Positions 9,291 through 18,930 of a DNA stretch of 64,000 bases are shown one piece after another (within the stretch, counting starts at the first letter, position 1; each line of letters begins with the position of its first letter). This DNA is from Tessaracoccus sp. OH4464_COT-324 (GTDB lineage: Bacteria; Actinomycetota; Actinomycetes; Propionibacteriales; Propionibacteriaceae). The DNA is taken from the NCBI RefSeq assembly GCF_003932855.1, contig NZ_RQYZ01000007.1:25867-89866 (forward strand), read 5' to 3'. Below the pieces are notes generated by a model. It made no database searches. It had not been told where the DNA came from and saw nothing but the letters and a program-made list of their open reading frames with translations. The translations under genes and the position numbers were made by a program.

Positions 9291-10265
9291 TCAGCCCTTG
9301 ACGACCTTCGGCCAGGCCCCGTCACCGACGGACTCCTTGACCGCGTTGCAGATCGAGCGCCCTCGCTCCGCGAGCATGAGGCTGCGCTGGCACCACACCA
9401 TGACCAGCATCTTGATGCGCAGCATGGCCCCCAGAATGGACTTGATATTCCAGATGAGGCTTGGCGGGAACTGCGCCACCTTAGTCAGGACCTCCACCAG
9501 CTTCTGACATTCTCCCTGGAACTCGTCGGCGAACCGTAGAGAGACGTTCTCGCCCTCCCTGCCGACCTCTTCGAGGTCCTTGGCGAAGCTGCCGATGAGC
9601 TTCTCCAGGTCACGCGCGGAGTCGTACTGCCGTCGGGCTGCGGCACGGAAACGTTCACCGGCGATGCCCACCCAGCTGTCGGTGGATTGGAAACGATCCG
9701 GGTTGAACTGCTCCACCAGTTCCTGGACCTGCTTCAGCATATCTCGCTGAAGCTGTGCACCTGCCGCCAGAAGGTCCGACGGCGTAAACGCACTGTCCTG
9801 GAAGGTCTTCGCGTACTTCTCGACAACCATCACCTGCATGATGAATCCCGCGCCGAAAAGGCCTCCAATAACGCCCCCCAACTTGATGGGGCTGAAGGCA
9901 AGAGCGGCAGCCGCTCGCGTTGCGGCCTCCTTTACCCCTTGGGCTGCCTTGTTGGCTTCCTCGACGGCACGCTCCATCCTGGCGCGGTCCTTGAAGAACA
10001 GGCAGCCGGGGACACAGTCTCCGATGATGGAGTGCCGGTCCTTCACCTTGGTTCGCGGTTTCCCGGCTGGCCGGAGCGTGTCTGTCCGCTTCTTGACTGA
10101 CTCGTCGGGGCGACGGTAGGGGGCGCTGTCGACGCTCCTGTCTCCCTCGTATGAGGGAGCGGCGTGGGTTTCCGTATCGCGCACACCCATCGTCGAGACG
10201 TAAGGCTCCCCTCTCGTGAAAGGTGGGCGTCGGTTCAGCTTGTCACGGTCCCAGTGGACGCTCAT
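9291..10265 (-). CDS. WxG-motif protein, possible type VII secretion-associated
   Basis: I do not recognise a named family for this 324-residue product. Residues 1-85 are hydrophilic and probably disordered. A short Ala/Gly-rich hydrophobic stretch at about 118-145 follows (AAALAFSPIKLGGVIGGLFGAGFIM in part). Residues 165-260 are predicted all-helical with a WVG motif at 198-200 followed by IAGERFRAAARRQYDSA. That helix-WxG-helix pattern recalls WXG100/ESX proteins. A second hydrophobic helix lies near 272-295. Its ATG overlaps the stop of the upstream repeat protein (ATGA), so the two are coupled. Secretion is inferred, because no EccC, EccD or other core secretion gene is visible. Confidence 0.6.
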   Translation of the reverse strand: MSVHWDRDKLNRRPPFTRGEPYVSTMGVRDTETHAAPSYEGDRSVDSAPYRRPDESVKKRTDTLRPAGKPRTKVKDRHSIIGDCVPGCLFFKDRARMERAVEEANKAAQGVKEAATRAAAALAFSPIKLGGVIGGLFGAGFIMQVMVVEKYAKTFQDSAFTPSDLLAAGAQLQRDMLKQVQELVEQFNPDRFQSTDSWVGIAGERFRAAARRQYDSARDLEKLIGSFAKDLEEVGREGENVSLRFADEFQGECQKLVEVLTKVAQFPPSLIWNIKSILGAMLRIKMLVMVWCQRSLMLAERGRSICNAVKESVGDGAWPKVVKG

Positions 10266-12001
10266 ACCGTCATTCCTTTGCTGTTATCGTTCCTAGCTTG
10301 CTTCGGAGCCGCCGAGGCGGCAGCAGCGGCACGCATGGCCTCGGTTGCTCCTGCGGCGGCATGATCGGCGCCGATCAAGGACGCTCGTTCGGAGCCGAAG
10401 TCTTCCTGCATGTCGTAGTGGTCGGCCGAGTCGTTCAACGCTTCGCTGATGCGTTCCATCTCTTCGTGGCCGGAGCGGAACAGCTTCGCGAGGGTCTCGC
10501 TGGCCTCAGTGAAAGGCCCGCCCACGCCGTACCAGATCCCCTGGAACTCAGGGAAGGCAGCCAGGCTGGACCAGCACTGCGAGATCTTGTTGGCCATTTC
10601 GGCGAGGCCTTTGAAGTGCTGCGAATCGGCACGGAGGTCCTCGGTGATCACCTGAAAGTCGGTGCGTCCACCGTTGTCGCCCGAGCCGCCGTCGCCAGCG
10701 CCAGGGCCACCGACGGGCACGGCGCCAGGACCGCCTCCGGGACCACCGGGCATCCCACCAGGGCCACCAGGCATCCCACCGGGGCCACCGGGCATCCCAC
10801 CAGGACCACCGGGCATCCCACCGGGGCCACCAGGCATCCCACCGGGACCGCCAGGCATCCCACCGGGGCCACCGGGCACCCCACCAGGACCGCCAGGCAT
10901 CCCACCAGGACCGCCGGGCATCCCACCAGGGCCACCGGGCACCCCACCAGGACCGCCAGGCACCCCACCAGGACCACCGGGCACCCCACCAGATCCACCG
11001 TCCGGTTGATAGCCCGGCGGCCTCGACGGGGAATCGGCGTCGAATCTGGGCGGCTTGCCAGGCATTGGGAAGTCCGGATGCACCTGGCCGATCATTTCCT
11101 CGGATGAGCCCCCTGCCGGCGATGGCCCGCTAGGAGCACTCGTCGAAGGTGGAGTGGGCGCGGGCGGCGGAGTGAAGCCGGCAGTGCCAAGACCACCGCC
11201 GGAGCCGCCGCCGATGCCACCGAGATCGGGGCCTTCCCCACCCGAGCCGCCGCCGGAACCGCCCGACGAACCGCCACCGCCCAGGCCGCCACCGCCCAGG
11301 CCGCCACCGCCTAGACCGCCGTCTTCCGCAGCTCCCGAACCTGAACCCGAGTCCGAGCCGCCACCCGAGCCGCCACCCGAGCCGCCGCCCAGACCGCTAT
11401 CCTCGGGGGCCGTTTCCTCACCGGCGCCCTCGACCAGCCCGCCCGGGCCTTCAAGGGTGTCGCCGTCACCCAGCCGGTCGTACTCGCTCGGCACGTCGAT
11501 GTCGACCGTGCCATCAGAGTTGATGGTCACCACCTGGCCGTTGGCCTGCTCGATGGTGATGGAGCCATCCTCGTTGCGCGTGATGACGGTGCCCGACTCC
11601 GTGGTGAGAGAGGCCCCTACGCCCAACTCCGAGATGTCGTCCACGGAGATGTCGTTCTTGAAATCGCCGTCGATCGTAACGTTGCCTTCAGCATCCACCT
11701 TGACCTCCACCCCGTCGGAGGTAGAGATCACGCTGCCATCATCCCGAGTGTCGATCACGGTGCCGTCAGGCGCAACCGCAACGACATCGTCGGCAATGGT
11801 CACGTCTTCCGTGACCTCGACCGCATCGTCCGGAATAGCGGTTACGGCTTCCGCCTCCACATATTCCTGCGCGGGGGGCTCGGCCTCTGCAGGGGCCCCG
11901 CTGGCGCCCTGCTGCTCGTCGGACAGGCCAGGCTGGGACTGCGCGGCCCTGCGGACCATATCCCAGTCAATGCTGCCGCCGTGGGCTGTACTTTCCGTCA
12001 C
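10262..12001 (-). CDS. Large Gly/Pro-repeat protein with C-terminal WxG-like domain
   Basis: This 579-residue product has four zones. Residues 1-75 are acidic. About 75-190 hold repeated Asp-Gly-Thr/Ser-beta units (VAPDGTVIDTRDDGSVIS, RNEDGSITIEQ, INSDGTVDID), a likely beta-repeat. About 200-440 are low-complexity Gly/Ser/Pro, including twelve seven-residue PGGPGG(M/V) repeats. The last 130 residues are helical with an IWYGVGG (WxG) turn near 490 and a following amphipathic helix. No signal peptide is visible. The GTG start has AGGAG in front of it. It sits 37 bp after the YbaB-like gene and overlaps the next WxG gene by four bases. The arrangement resembles ESX substrate or chaperone loci, but the function is unknown. 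Confidence 0.6.
   Translation of the reverse strand: MTESTAHGGSIDWDMVRRAAQSQPGLSDEQQGASGAPAEAEPPAQEYVEAEAVTAIPDDAVEVTEDVTIADDVVAVAPDGTVIDTRDDGSVISTSDGVEVKVDAEGNVTIDGDFKNDISVDDISELGVGASLTTESGTVITRNEDGSITIEQANGQVVTINSDGTVDIDVPSEYDRLGDGDTLEGPGGLVEGAGEETAPEDSGLGGGSGGGSGGGSDSGSGSGAAEDGGLGGGGLGGGGLGGGGSSGGSGGGSGGEGPDLGGIGGGSGGGLGTAGFTPPPAPTPPSTSAPSGPSPAGGSSEEMIGQVHPDFPMPGKPPRFDADSPSRPPGYQPDGGSGGVPGGPGGVPGGPGGVPGGPGGMPGGPGGMPGGPGGVPGGPGGMPGGPGGMPGGPGGMPGGPGGMPGGPGGMPGGPGGMPGGPGGGPGAVPVGGPGAGDGGSGDNGGRTDFQVITEDLRADSQHFKGLAEMANKISQCWSSLAAFPEFQGIWYGVGGPFTEASETLAKLFRSGHEEMERISEALNDSADHYDMQEDFGSERASLIGADHAAAGATEAMRAAAAASAAPKQARNDNSKGMTV
10741..10990 (-). repeat. 21-bp in-frame tandem repeat (12 copies)
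   Basis: Twelve head-to-tail 21-bp units encode (M/V)PGGPGG within the large repeat protein. Units differ mostly at GCC/CCA-type synonymous positions and at the Met/Val codon. Because the unit length is a multiple of three, copy-number change alters protein length without shifting frame. Confidence 0.9.
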
Positions 12002-12038
12002 AATTGGTCTCCTGGTTCCTGCGTTCTAGGTCTATGCT

Positions 12039-12647
12039 TCATTCCGCTGTCACTGCCGCCAGCGCGTCAATGGCTTCATTCAGGCTCTCGGTGATGGTCG
12101 AGCCGGCCTTCCCCTCCGGCCAGGACTGCCTGAGTTCAACGCCCAACACCGTGCCACGAACGTGTTCTATCCACACGGCCCGGTTCGCCGAGTAGGCCCG
12201 ATCCGGCTCATACTCCTGCTCCTCCGAAAAGTCTGAGGGCTGGCCTGCCAAACTCGGGACGGTCGGACGACGAAGACCTCCCCCGATCGGCCCCATGTCG
12301 AGCAGCCTGCGCACTTCTTCCTGCTCCCTGCGCACAGCCTCGGCGACCTCTTCGTCGCTCTTCTCGCCGCCGGAGGAGTCATCTTCCCAAGCTGCGGTCA
12401 ACGTTTGAGCGATCACACCAGCCAATTCATCGGCCGGTATGTTCTTCTCCCAGCCGTTGGCCACGGTGATCGTGTCCAGCCGCCCTCCCTCAAGGAAGGT
12501 CACAGTCACGGAACCCGTCGGATCCGTGGCCGAACCAGGAGCCTCAATGGCGCCGACGCGGGCGCTGAGCTGAACCAACTCCTTTATCTGTTCGTCAAGT
12601 AGCGCCAGGAACGCCTCGGGGTCCTGCGCAAACTGCGGATTCGTCAT
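12039..12647 (-). CDS. YbaB/EbfC-like family protein
   Basis: A 202-residue protein. Residues 1-95 have the YbaB/EbfC pattern: an N-terminal helix, then strands (SVTVTFLEGGRLDTITV) and a terminal helix (IPADELAGVIAQTLTAA). This fold is known from nucleoid-associated proteins and is also common in actinobacterial loci with WxG proteins, where its role is unclear. Residues 95-150 are acidic, and the last 50 form a second small domain (ANRAVWIEHVRGTVLGVEL). It is the first gene of a three-gene minus-strand operon. DNA binding is not assured. Confidence 0.65.
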   Translation of the reverse strand: MTNPQFAQDPEAFLALLDEQIKELVQLSARVGAIEAPGSATDPTGSVTVTFLEGGRLDTITVANGWEKNIPADELAGVIAQTLTAAWEDDSSGGEKSDEEVAEAVRREQEEVRRLLDMGPIGGGLRRPTVPSLAGQPSDFSEEQEYEPDRAYSANRAVWIEHVRGTVLGVELRQSWPEGKAGSTITESLNEAIDALAAVTAE

Positions 12648-12748
12648 AAGGAGAACTCTTGCAGGTCAGGGGTTCGTTCGGTGTAGGTACGCAGACTTAA
12701 TTTTCTTCTGAGTAGCTGACCCGAGTATTTTCACACCGCTCCCGGAGT

Positions 12749-13015
12749 TCACCTCAGCAGTTCAGACCCGCGAGCCACTTGGCGCTGGGATCGTAGTCTG
12801 AGTAGGCGCTTCACCAGGACCGGCTTGTAGGAGAGCGCGGCCGGGTCATCGAGCAGCAGGTTCAGACGCTGATAGTAGGCGGCGGAGGAGCAACCAAAGC
12901 GCTCCATGATTGCCTGATCCTTCGGCGAGGATGTCCGATCCCAGCTGTCCTCGAAGTCGAGCACCGCCGCGTCGTGCGCGGACAGCTGCCCCCAGTCGTT
13001 CGCGCCGTTTCCCAC
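12749..13015 (-). CDS. DUF3263 domain-containing protein
   Basis: An 88-residue protein matching the actinobacterial DUF3263 pattern: LSAHDAAVLDFEDSW, then KDQAIMERFGCSSAAYYQRLN and PVLVKRLLRLRSQRQ. The middle resembles a helix-turn-helix (KDQAIMERFGCSSAAYYQ), so DNA binding is plausible but unproven. It uses a GTG start at 13015 and is divergent from manA, with about 120 bp of shared promoter space. Confidence 0.85.
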   Translation of the reverse strand: MGNGANDWGQLSAHDAAVLDFEDSWDRTSSPKDQAIMERFGCSSAAYYQRLNLLLDDPAALSYKPVLVKRLLRLRSQRQVARGSELLR

Positions 13016-13135
13016 GATGCGCGATTCTAGCTGGCTCGACGACGGAGGACGAGAGCCTCAGGGCCAGCAACCCCGATCCATCGGGGTTGGGTACGATGGC
13101 CACTGTTTCCGGTTCGGAGGAGGAGAAGCAACCGA

Positions 13136-14317
13136 ATGCGTGTTATCAATGGCACCGTCCAACACTTCGCGTGGGGCGACCGTTCGGAGCTTCCTAGGGT
13201 TCTGGGACGCACCCCGGATGGAAGACCGTGGGCCGAATACTGGCTCGGCGCGCACCACGCGGGCCCGGCCACTTTCGCTGACTCGCCCGAAGAAACGCTC
13301 GCCGACTACTTGCAACATCATCCAGAGGAGATCGGCGCGGAGTCCGTGGCTGCACATGGAGAGAAGCTGCCCTTCATGATGAAGCTGCTCTCCGCAGCAA
13401 GCCCGCTGAGCATCCAGGTACACCCATCGCGGGAGCAGGCCGTCGAAGGATTCGCCAAGGAGAGCCTCCTGGGCATCCCGCTGAACCACCCCGAACGGTC
13501 CTACCGCGACGACTGGCCCAAGCCGGAGGCGATCATCGCGCTCACCCCCTTCGAAGGGCTGCTGGGTTTCCGCGACCCGGCGGAAACGGTTGAGCTGTTC
13601 GAGCAGTTGGGCGTCGCGCAGGAACTGACCTCCGTGATCGGCCCGCTGCGGGAACGCACCGAGACACTCGCCCTGCAGGAGGTGTTCCTCGACGTCCTCA
13701 CCATCCGCAAGCGCCGGCACCTGGTCGACTTGGTGCTCTCCCGCGCCGTCGAGTTCCTCGACGCCGGGGGCGCGCTGGGCGACTTCGCCCGCACCGCCGT
13801 CGAGGTGGACGAGCACTTCCCCGGGGACCCAGGTATTCTCGCCGCCCTGCTCCTCAATCGGTTCCGGCTCGAACCCGGCGAAGCCGTCGCGCTGGAGGCG
13901 GGCGTGCTGCACGCCTACCTGCGCGGCACTGGTGTCGAGGTCATGGCCTCATCCGACAACATAGTGCGCGGCGGACTCACCAAGAAGCATATCGACGTAG
14001 ACGGCCTGCTCGGGCTGGCCAATTTCTCCGCGCTGAAACCCGAGACGCTCCGCCCCGAGGGGGCCGACGGCGTCTACCGCTACCCCACCGACTTCCCCGA
14101 GTTCGAGGTGTGGCTCCTCACCCCGATGACCGCCGCACCGGTCACCATGCCCCGCGGCGACACCGGCCGGGTGGCCCTCGTCACGGACGGCGATTTCACC
14201 TTCCGCAGCAACCACGAGTTGAAGCTCAAACAGGGTGAGGCCGTCTTCATCCCAGCCTGGGAAGAGGTGGAGGTTATCGGAGCCGGGCAGGTCTTCGTCG
14301 CCGCCTCAGGCGTCTAG
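13136..14317 (+). CDS. manA: Mannose-6-phosphate isomerase, class I
   Basis: ManA interconverts mannose-6-phosphate and fructose-6-phosphate for mannosylated lipid and glycan synthesis or mannose use. At 393 residues it has normal length. The zinc site is visible: Gln94 and His96 in LSIQVHPS, then Glu in WPKPEAIIAL, and the later His in AGVLHAYLRGTGVEVM. The N-terminal QHFAWGD and PWAEYWLGAHHAGPA are typical. ATG at 13136 follows GGAGGAG. Its last 12 bp overlap the convergent sugar-kinase gene. Confidence 0.95.
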   Translation: MRVINGTVQHFAWGDRSELPRVLGRTPDGRPWAEYWLGAHHAGPATFADSPEETLADYLQHHPEEIGAESVAAHGEKLPFMMKLLSAASPLSIQVHPSREQAVEGFAKESLLGIPLNHPERSYRDDWPKPEAIIALTPFEGLLGFRDPAETVELFEQLGVAQELTSVIGPLRERTETLALQEVFLDVLTIRKRRHLVDLVLSRAVEFLDAGGALGDFARTAVEVDEHFPGDPGILAALLLNRFRLEPGEAVALEAGVLHAYLRGTGVEVMASSDNIVRGGLTKKHIDVDGLLGLANFSALKPETLRPEGADGVYRYPTDFPEFEVWLLTPMTAAPVTMPRGDTGRVALVTDGDFTFRSNHELKLKQGEAVFIPAWEEVEVIGAGQVFVAASGV

Positions 14318-15199
14318 CCACGACCGGGTACCGAAGGACCGCACGCTGCGGCTCGCGACCTCCGCGCCAAGAGCCAGCGCCGCGACGAAGGACTCCCGCG
14401 TGAGCCCAGCCCGCGCGATATGATGGCAGGCCGCCCCGTGGAAGAAATCCCCCGCCCCCAGGGTGTCCACCGCCTGCACGGCCGGGACCCGCACCTCCCC
14501 GGACACGCCGTCGCTGACGTAGCGAATCGGCAGATGACCGCGCGTGATCGCCGCATGCCGCACGCCCTGCTCGACGAGGAAGTCCAGCACCGCTTCGGGG
14601 GCAACCCCGGTAGGCGCGAAGTCCTCCGAAACGATCGCCGCGTCGGTGAGGGGCAACAGGGAGGACGTTGCCGGCTTCCACGAGCCCCCGTCCAGCACTA
14701 CCGGCACACCCGCCGCCCGCGCCCGCCGCGCAACCGCCGCCGCGAGATCCGCCTCGTGCCCGTCGAGTTCGACGACGCCGAACCCGGCCAGATCGAGCCC
14801 TTCGATGGTGGCGGAGAAGTCGGGCTGCGTCTTGCCCGCGGGGCTGCGATCGTGGGTGGACACGACGGCGCGTTCCCCCGTCGCCCGGGTGACCAGCACC
14901 GTCGCGGCGGTCAGGCCCCGGCCGGCCACGCTCGGCGCGCGCACGCAACGCACCGAACGCCCGGCCAGGTCCGCGGCTGCCAGCGCCCAGGCCGGGCAGT
15001 CCCCTGCCCGAGTCAGCAGGGTTGCTGACCCGCCGAGAGCGGAGAAAGCGACCGCGGCGTTCGTCGCCGGCCCGCCTGCGGCCAACTCGTCGGCCAGGCC
15101 CTTGATCTTCTCGTTGGGTTGCGGCAGTCGATCGACCAGCTGGATGACATCCAGCGTGACCAACCCGACGAACAATCCGCGCGTTCGATCCACGCCCAT
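14306..15199 (-). CDS. PfkB family carbohydrate kinase
   Basis: A 297-residue ribokinase-fold sugar kinase. The N-terminal signature is DRLPQPNEKIKG with LAAGGPATNAAVAFSALGG. The second PfkB signature is DTLGAGDFFHGAA, which contains the catalytic Asp of the DTxGAGD anion hole. The substrate cannot be named. The ATG at 15199 is preferred over an upstream TTG because homology begins with FVGLVTLDV. The gene converges on manA with a 12-bp overlap, which would make antisense transcripts. Confidence 0.88.
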   Translation of the reverse strand: MGVDRTRGLFVGLVTLDVIQLVDRLPQPNEKIKGLADELAAGGPATNAAVAFSALGGSATLLTRAGDCPAWALAAADLAGRSVRCVRAPSVAGRGLTAATVLVTRATGERAVVSTHDRSPAGKTQPDFSATIEGLDLAGFGVVELDGHEADLAAAVARRARAAGVPVVLDGGSWKPATSSLLPLTDAAIVSEDFAPTGVAPEAVLDFLVEQGVRHAAITRGHLPIRYVSDGVSGEVRVPAVQAVDTLGAGDFFHGAACHHIARAGLTRESFVAALALGAEVASRSVRSFGTRSWLDA

Positions 15200-15252
15200 G
15201 AGCCTAGCGTCGCGTGGCAACGGTCGCCCGAATAGGGCACAATAGGGCCCAC

Positions 15253-15328
15253 GCCTCCTTAGCTCAGCGGCCAGAGCATCCGCCTTGTAAGCGGAGGGTC
15301 GAGGGTTCGACTCCCTCAGGGGGCTCCA
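15253..15328 (+). tRNA. tRNA-Thr (anticodon TGT)
   Basis: The cloverleaf folds completely. The acceptor GCCTCCT pairs with AGGGGGC (one T-G pair). The D stem is GCTC/GAGC, the anticodon stem TCCGC/GCGGA with loop CTTGTAA, and the T stem GAGGG/CCCTC with TTCGACT. Discriminator T and an encoded CCA follow. The anticodon TGT reads ACA and other ACN threonine codons. Confidence 0.97.
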
Positions 15329-15462
15329 TTTGACCCCTCGGTGACCCCTCGTCCCGGGCAGTTGACCGCGCGTCGATCGCGCCCCTCACCAGCCCGGGTC
15401 CGAAATAAATCCACTATCCGTGAATCACGTAATCTGCCCAGCCAGGCTGCTAGCGTCTGGCC

Positions 15463-16050
15463 ATGACAGAGATCGTGTTGTTCCATCACGCCCTCGGCCT
15501 CACCGACGGCGTGCGTCAGTTCGCGGATCAGTTGCGTTCGCGCGGCTTCGCGGTTCGCACCCCCGACTTGTTCGAGGGCCGGGTCTTCAGCAGCGTTGAG
15601 GAAGCCTTCCAGTACGTGGAGCGGGTCAGCTGCGCGACTCTTTTGCAGCGCGCGGAAGAGAGCTGCGTGGAAATCCACGGCCGGATCATCTTTGGCGGGT
15701 TCTCGCTGGGCGTGGTACCCGCGCAGCACATGATGCTGGCGAAGCCCAGCATCGGTGGGCTACTCTTCCACGGCTTCACGCCGTTCGAGGCCGATACGAG
15801 CGACTGGCCGCAACTGCCCATGCATGTCTACGCCATGGCCGAGGACCCGCTGTTCGTCGGCGACGGCGACATCGAGGCCGTTCGGGAGGCCCAGGCCGTC
15901 CTGCCCCAGCTCGAACTGCACCTGTTCGAGGGCAGGAAGCACCTTTTCACCGACTCTTCGACAGGCGACTACGACGCCTTTGCGACGCAGCAGGTGCTCG
16001 ACCACGTCATCGACGCGGTTCAGGGAATGCGCGCGGCCAGCCCAATCTGA
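15463..16050 (+). CDS. Dienelactone hydrolase family protein
   Basis: A 195-residue alpha/beta-hydrolase. The nucleophile elbow is GGFSLGV with Ser81, where classical dienelactone hydrolase has Cys. A candidate acid is the Asp of MAEDPLF, and the His of GRKHLF fits the third triad position. The start IVLFHHALGLTDGVRQFAD is typical of the small actinobacterial DLH-like group. The reaction is unknown. ATG at 15463 follows the tRNA by 134 bp. No metabolic partner is adjacent. Confidence 0.85.
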   Translation: MTEIVLFHHALGLTDGVRQFADQLRSRGFAVRTPDLFEGRVFSSVEEAFQYVERVSCATLLQRAEESCVEIHGRIIFGGFSLGVVPAQHMMLAKPSIGGLLFHGFTPFEADTSDWPQLPMHVYAMAEDPLFVGDGDIEAVREAQAVLPQLELHLFEGRKHLFTDSSTGDYDAFATQQVLDHVIDAVQGMRAASPI

Positions 16051-16144
16051 CGGGCCCCGGCGCGCTGGCGGGTTGCTCCACTCGACGGTTGCCGGCGGGC
16101 GCTATCCTTCAGTCTGACCCAATCCGCAACCGATCGGAGCCACG

Positions 16145-16750
16145 ATGGTGGAGCCCAGCCGCTGGACACGCATCATTGAGCAGGATCCTGCCCACTCTCA
16201 GCGCTACATCGACCGCTTCAAGAGGATGGCCGCGAACGGCCACGACCTGTTCGGTGAGGCGCGCACCGTTGACGCCATGTGCGCGCGCGGCTCCAGAATC
16301 CTCGACGCCGGCTGTGGCCCGGGCAGACTAGACAAGTTCCTGCACGATCTCGGCCACGTCGTCGTTGGCGTTGACGTGGACCCAACGTTGATCGCCGCGG
16401 CCGAGGAGGACCATCCCGGCCCCACCTACGTGGTGGCGGATCTCGCGGAGCTGGATCTCCCGGCCGCGGGCATCACCGACCCGTTCGATGTCATCGTGTG
16501 CGCCGGCAACGTGATCGGCTTCCTCGCCCCTTCGACGCGGGTCGAGGTGTTGCGCAGGTTCGCCTGGCACCTCACCGAGGGCGGGCGGGCGATCGTCGGT
16601 TTCGGCGCCGGCCGCGGATACGACTTCAACGAGTTCTTCGCCGACGCGAAGTCGGCCGGTCTGCGCCTCGACGTGGCGCTGGAAAGCTGGGACCTCAAGC
16701 CGTTCACCCCGGAGTCCACCTTCCTGGTGGCCATCTTCTCCCGCCCTTGA
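16145..16750 (+). CDS. Class I SAM-dependent methyltransferase
   Basis: A 201-residue Rossmann-fold methyltransferase. Motif I is ILDAGCGPG (52-60), the acidic residue that binds the SAM ribose is in VVGVDVDP, and the post-motif is YVVADLAELDLP. FDVIVCAGNVIGFL is motif IV-like. The substrate is unknown. ATG at 16145 is preceded by CGGAGC, 6 bp upstream. It stands alone and shares a terminator hairpin with the convergent DedA gene. Confidence 0.88.
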   Translation: MVEPSRWTRIIEQDPAHSQRYIDRFKRMAANGHDLFGEARTVDAMCARGSRILDAGCGPGRLDKFLHDLGHVVVGVDVDPTLIAAAEEDHPGPTYVVADLAELDLPAAGITDPFDVIVCAGNVIGFLAPSTRVEVLRRFAWHLTEGGRAIVGFGAGRGYDFNEFFADAKSAGLRLDVALESWDLKPFTPESTFLVAIFSRP

Positions 16751-16801
16751 GCCCAGGCGGCACCATCGACACCGCGCGCTGGACCTGGACGCAGTAGCCA
16801 C

Positions 16802-16839
16802 CGCCTCCGCGAGGGTCCCTTTGGCACCTCACGGAGGCG
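16802..16839. terminator. Bidirectional hairpin terminator
   Basis: CGCCTCCG...CGGAGGCG with an inner GAGG/CCTC stem lies between the convergent methyltransferase and DedA genes. It has no long T-run and could act in both directions. Confidence 0.65.
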
Positions 16840-16851
16840 TCGCGGGTCGCC

Positions 16852-17616
16852 CTACTGCCCCTGCTGCCTCGCGCGGGAGCCCTGCTTCCAGAACGCGGAC
16901 ACCACGACCAGCACCAGCAGGCCGATGGCGACGTAGCCCGCGATCTTGGCGTAGGCGTCGAGGACATCGACGGCAGGCTCACCCAGCTGCCAGCCGAGCC
17001 AGAAGTAAAACAGCAGCCAGGCGGTGCTCGCCAAGTAGTCGTAGATGAGGAAGCGCCTCAGGCTCAACCCCCTGGCGCCCGAAAGCACGAAGACCACCTG
17101 CATCAACGGCAGCGGCATCGGGATGTAGGCGATCAGGAAGCCCAACGGTCCAAGCTTCTCCGCCCACCTCTCGGCCCGCGCGTATCCCCTGGCTGCTCGC
17201 TTGCTGGAGCCCGCCCAGACCTCGATCATTCCCCGGCCCCAGAGCCTGCCCGCCCACCAGTAGACCCAATCGAACTTGAGGCTCATGATCGTCGCGCCCA
17301 ACAGGATCACGGCCCAGTAATCCATCTGACCGACGGCGGCGAGCGCGCCGGACGCCGTGACGGCCGTGCGTCCGCCCGTGATCACGGCGAGCAGTCCCGG
17401 GGCCGCGGCCAGCAGGTAGGCGCGCGTCGGGATGAGGATCAGGCTGAAAACGGCGATGATGCCGAACCAGCCCATGCACCAGTAGTCGGCCCTGGTCGGT
17501 TCCTTCTTCCAGGGCATGCCCTCGTCGTCCCACCAGGGCTTCTCCCGTGTGTCGTCGACACTCGGGTCCGGTTCGGGGCTGTCCACGGCATTCGGTTCGG
17601 CGCTCACGCGGTGCAT
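16852..17616 (-). CDS. DedA family (VTT domain) membrane protein
   Basis: A 254-residue polytopic protein with a 45-residue acidic cytoplasmic N-terminus. The VTT/DedA region follows: SLKFDWVYWWAGRLWG, then LGPLGFLIAYIPMPLPLMQV, the family's re-entrant motif, and LSLRRFLIYDYLAS. DedA proteins are thought to flip phospholipids or polyprenyl phosphates. The acidic Glu/Asp usually seen in the first re-entrant loop is not obvious here. ATG at 17616 is divergent from the ABC ATPase gene. Confidence 0.8.
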   Translation of the reverse strand: MHRVSAEPNAVDSPEPDPSVDDTREKPWWDDEGMPWKKEPTRADYWCMGWFGIIAVFSLILIPTRAYLLAAAPGLLAVITGGRTAVTASGALAAVGQMDYWAVILLGATIMSLKFDWVYWWAGRLWGRGMIEVWAGSSKRAARGYARAERWAEKLGPLGFLIAYIPMPLPLMQVVFVLSGARGLSLRRFLIYDYLASTAWLLFYFWLGWQLGEPAVDVLDAYAKIAGYVAIGLLVLVVVSAFWKQGSRARQQGQ

Positions 17617-17753
17617 AGTATCAACGTCCGCTTAACCCCCCGATGACGCAAACCCGCCCCTCCCGGTGTATCGTTCTTGATTGGGCCTTGGAAGAGGCTC
17701 ACCTCCACTACGGATCGTCGGGCACGTACCTGCCCGTGGAAAGGAAATGTGGC

Positions 17754-18851
<1,098 letters not shown>

Positions 18852-18867
18852 TGCCGTTCGCAAAGGG

Positions 18868-18893
18868 AAAGGGGCCCGCTCGGGCCCCTTTTT
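18868..18893 (+). terminator. Intrinsic terminator of the ABC ATPase gene
   Basis: An 11-bp stem (AAAGGGGCCCG / CGGGCCCCTTT) with a 2-nt apex, so a slightly shorter stem in practice, ends in TTTTT. It is a textbook Rho-independent terminator. Confidence 0.9.
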
Positions 18894-18930
18894 CGTTTAC
18901 CCACTGGTCGGCACGGCGTAGGATTCACGT

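Noticed and set aside
10741..10990. Regular short repeats resembling a CRISPR array
   Set aside because: Units are contiguous 21-mers without spacers, lie inside a reading frame and translate to a heptapeptide repeat.
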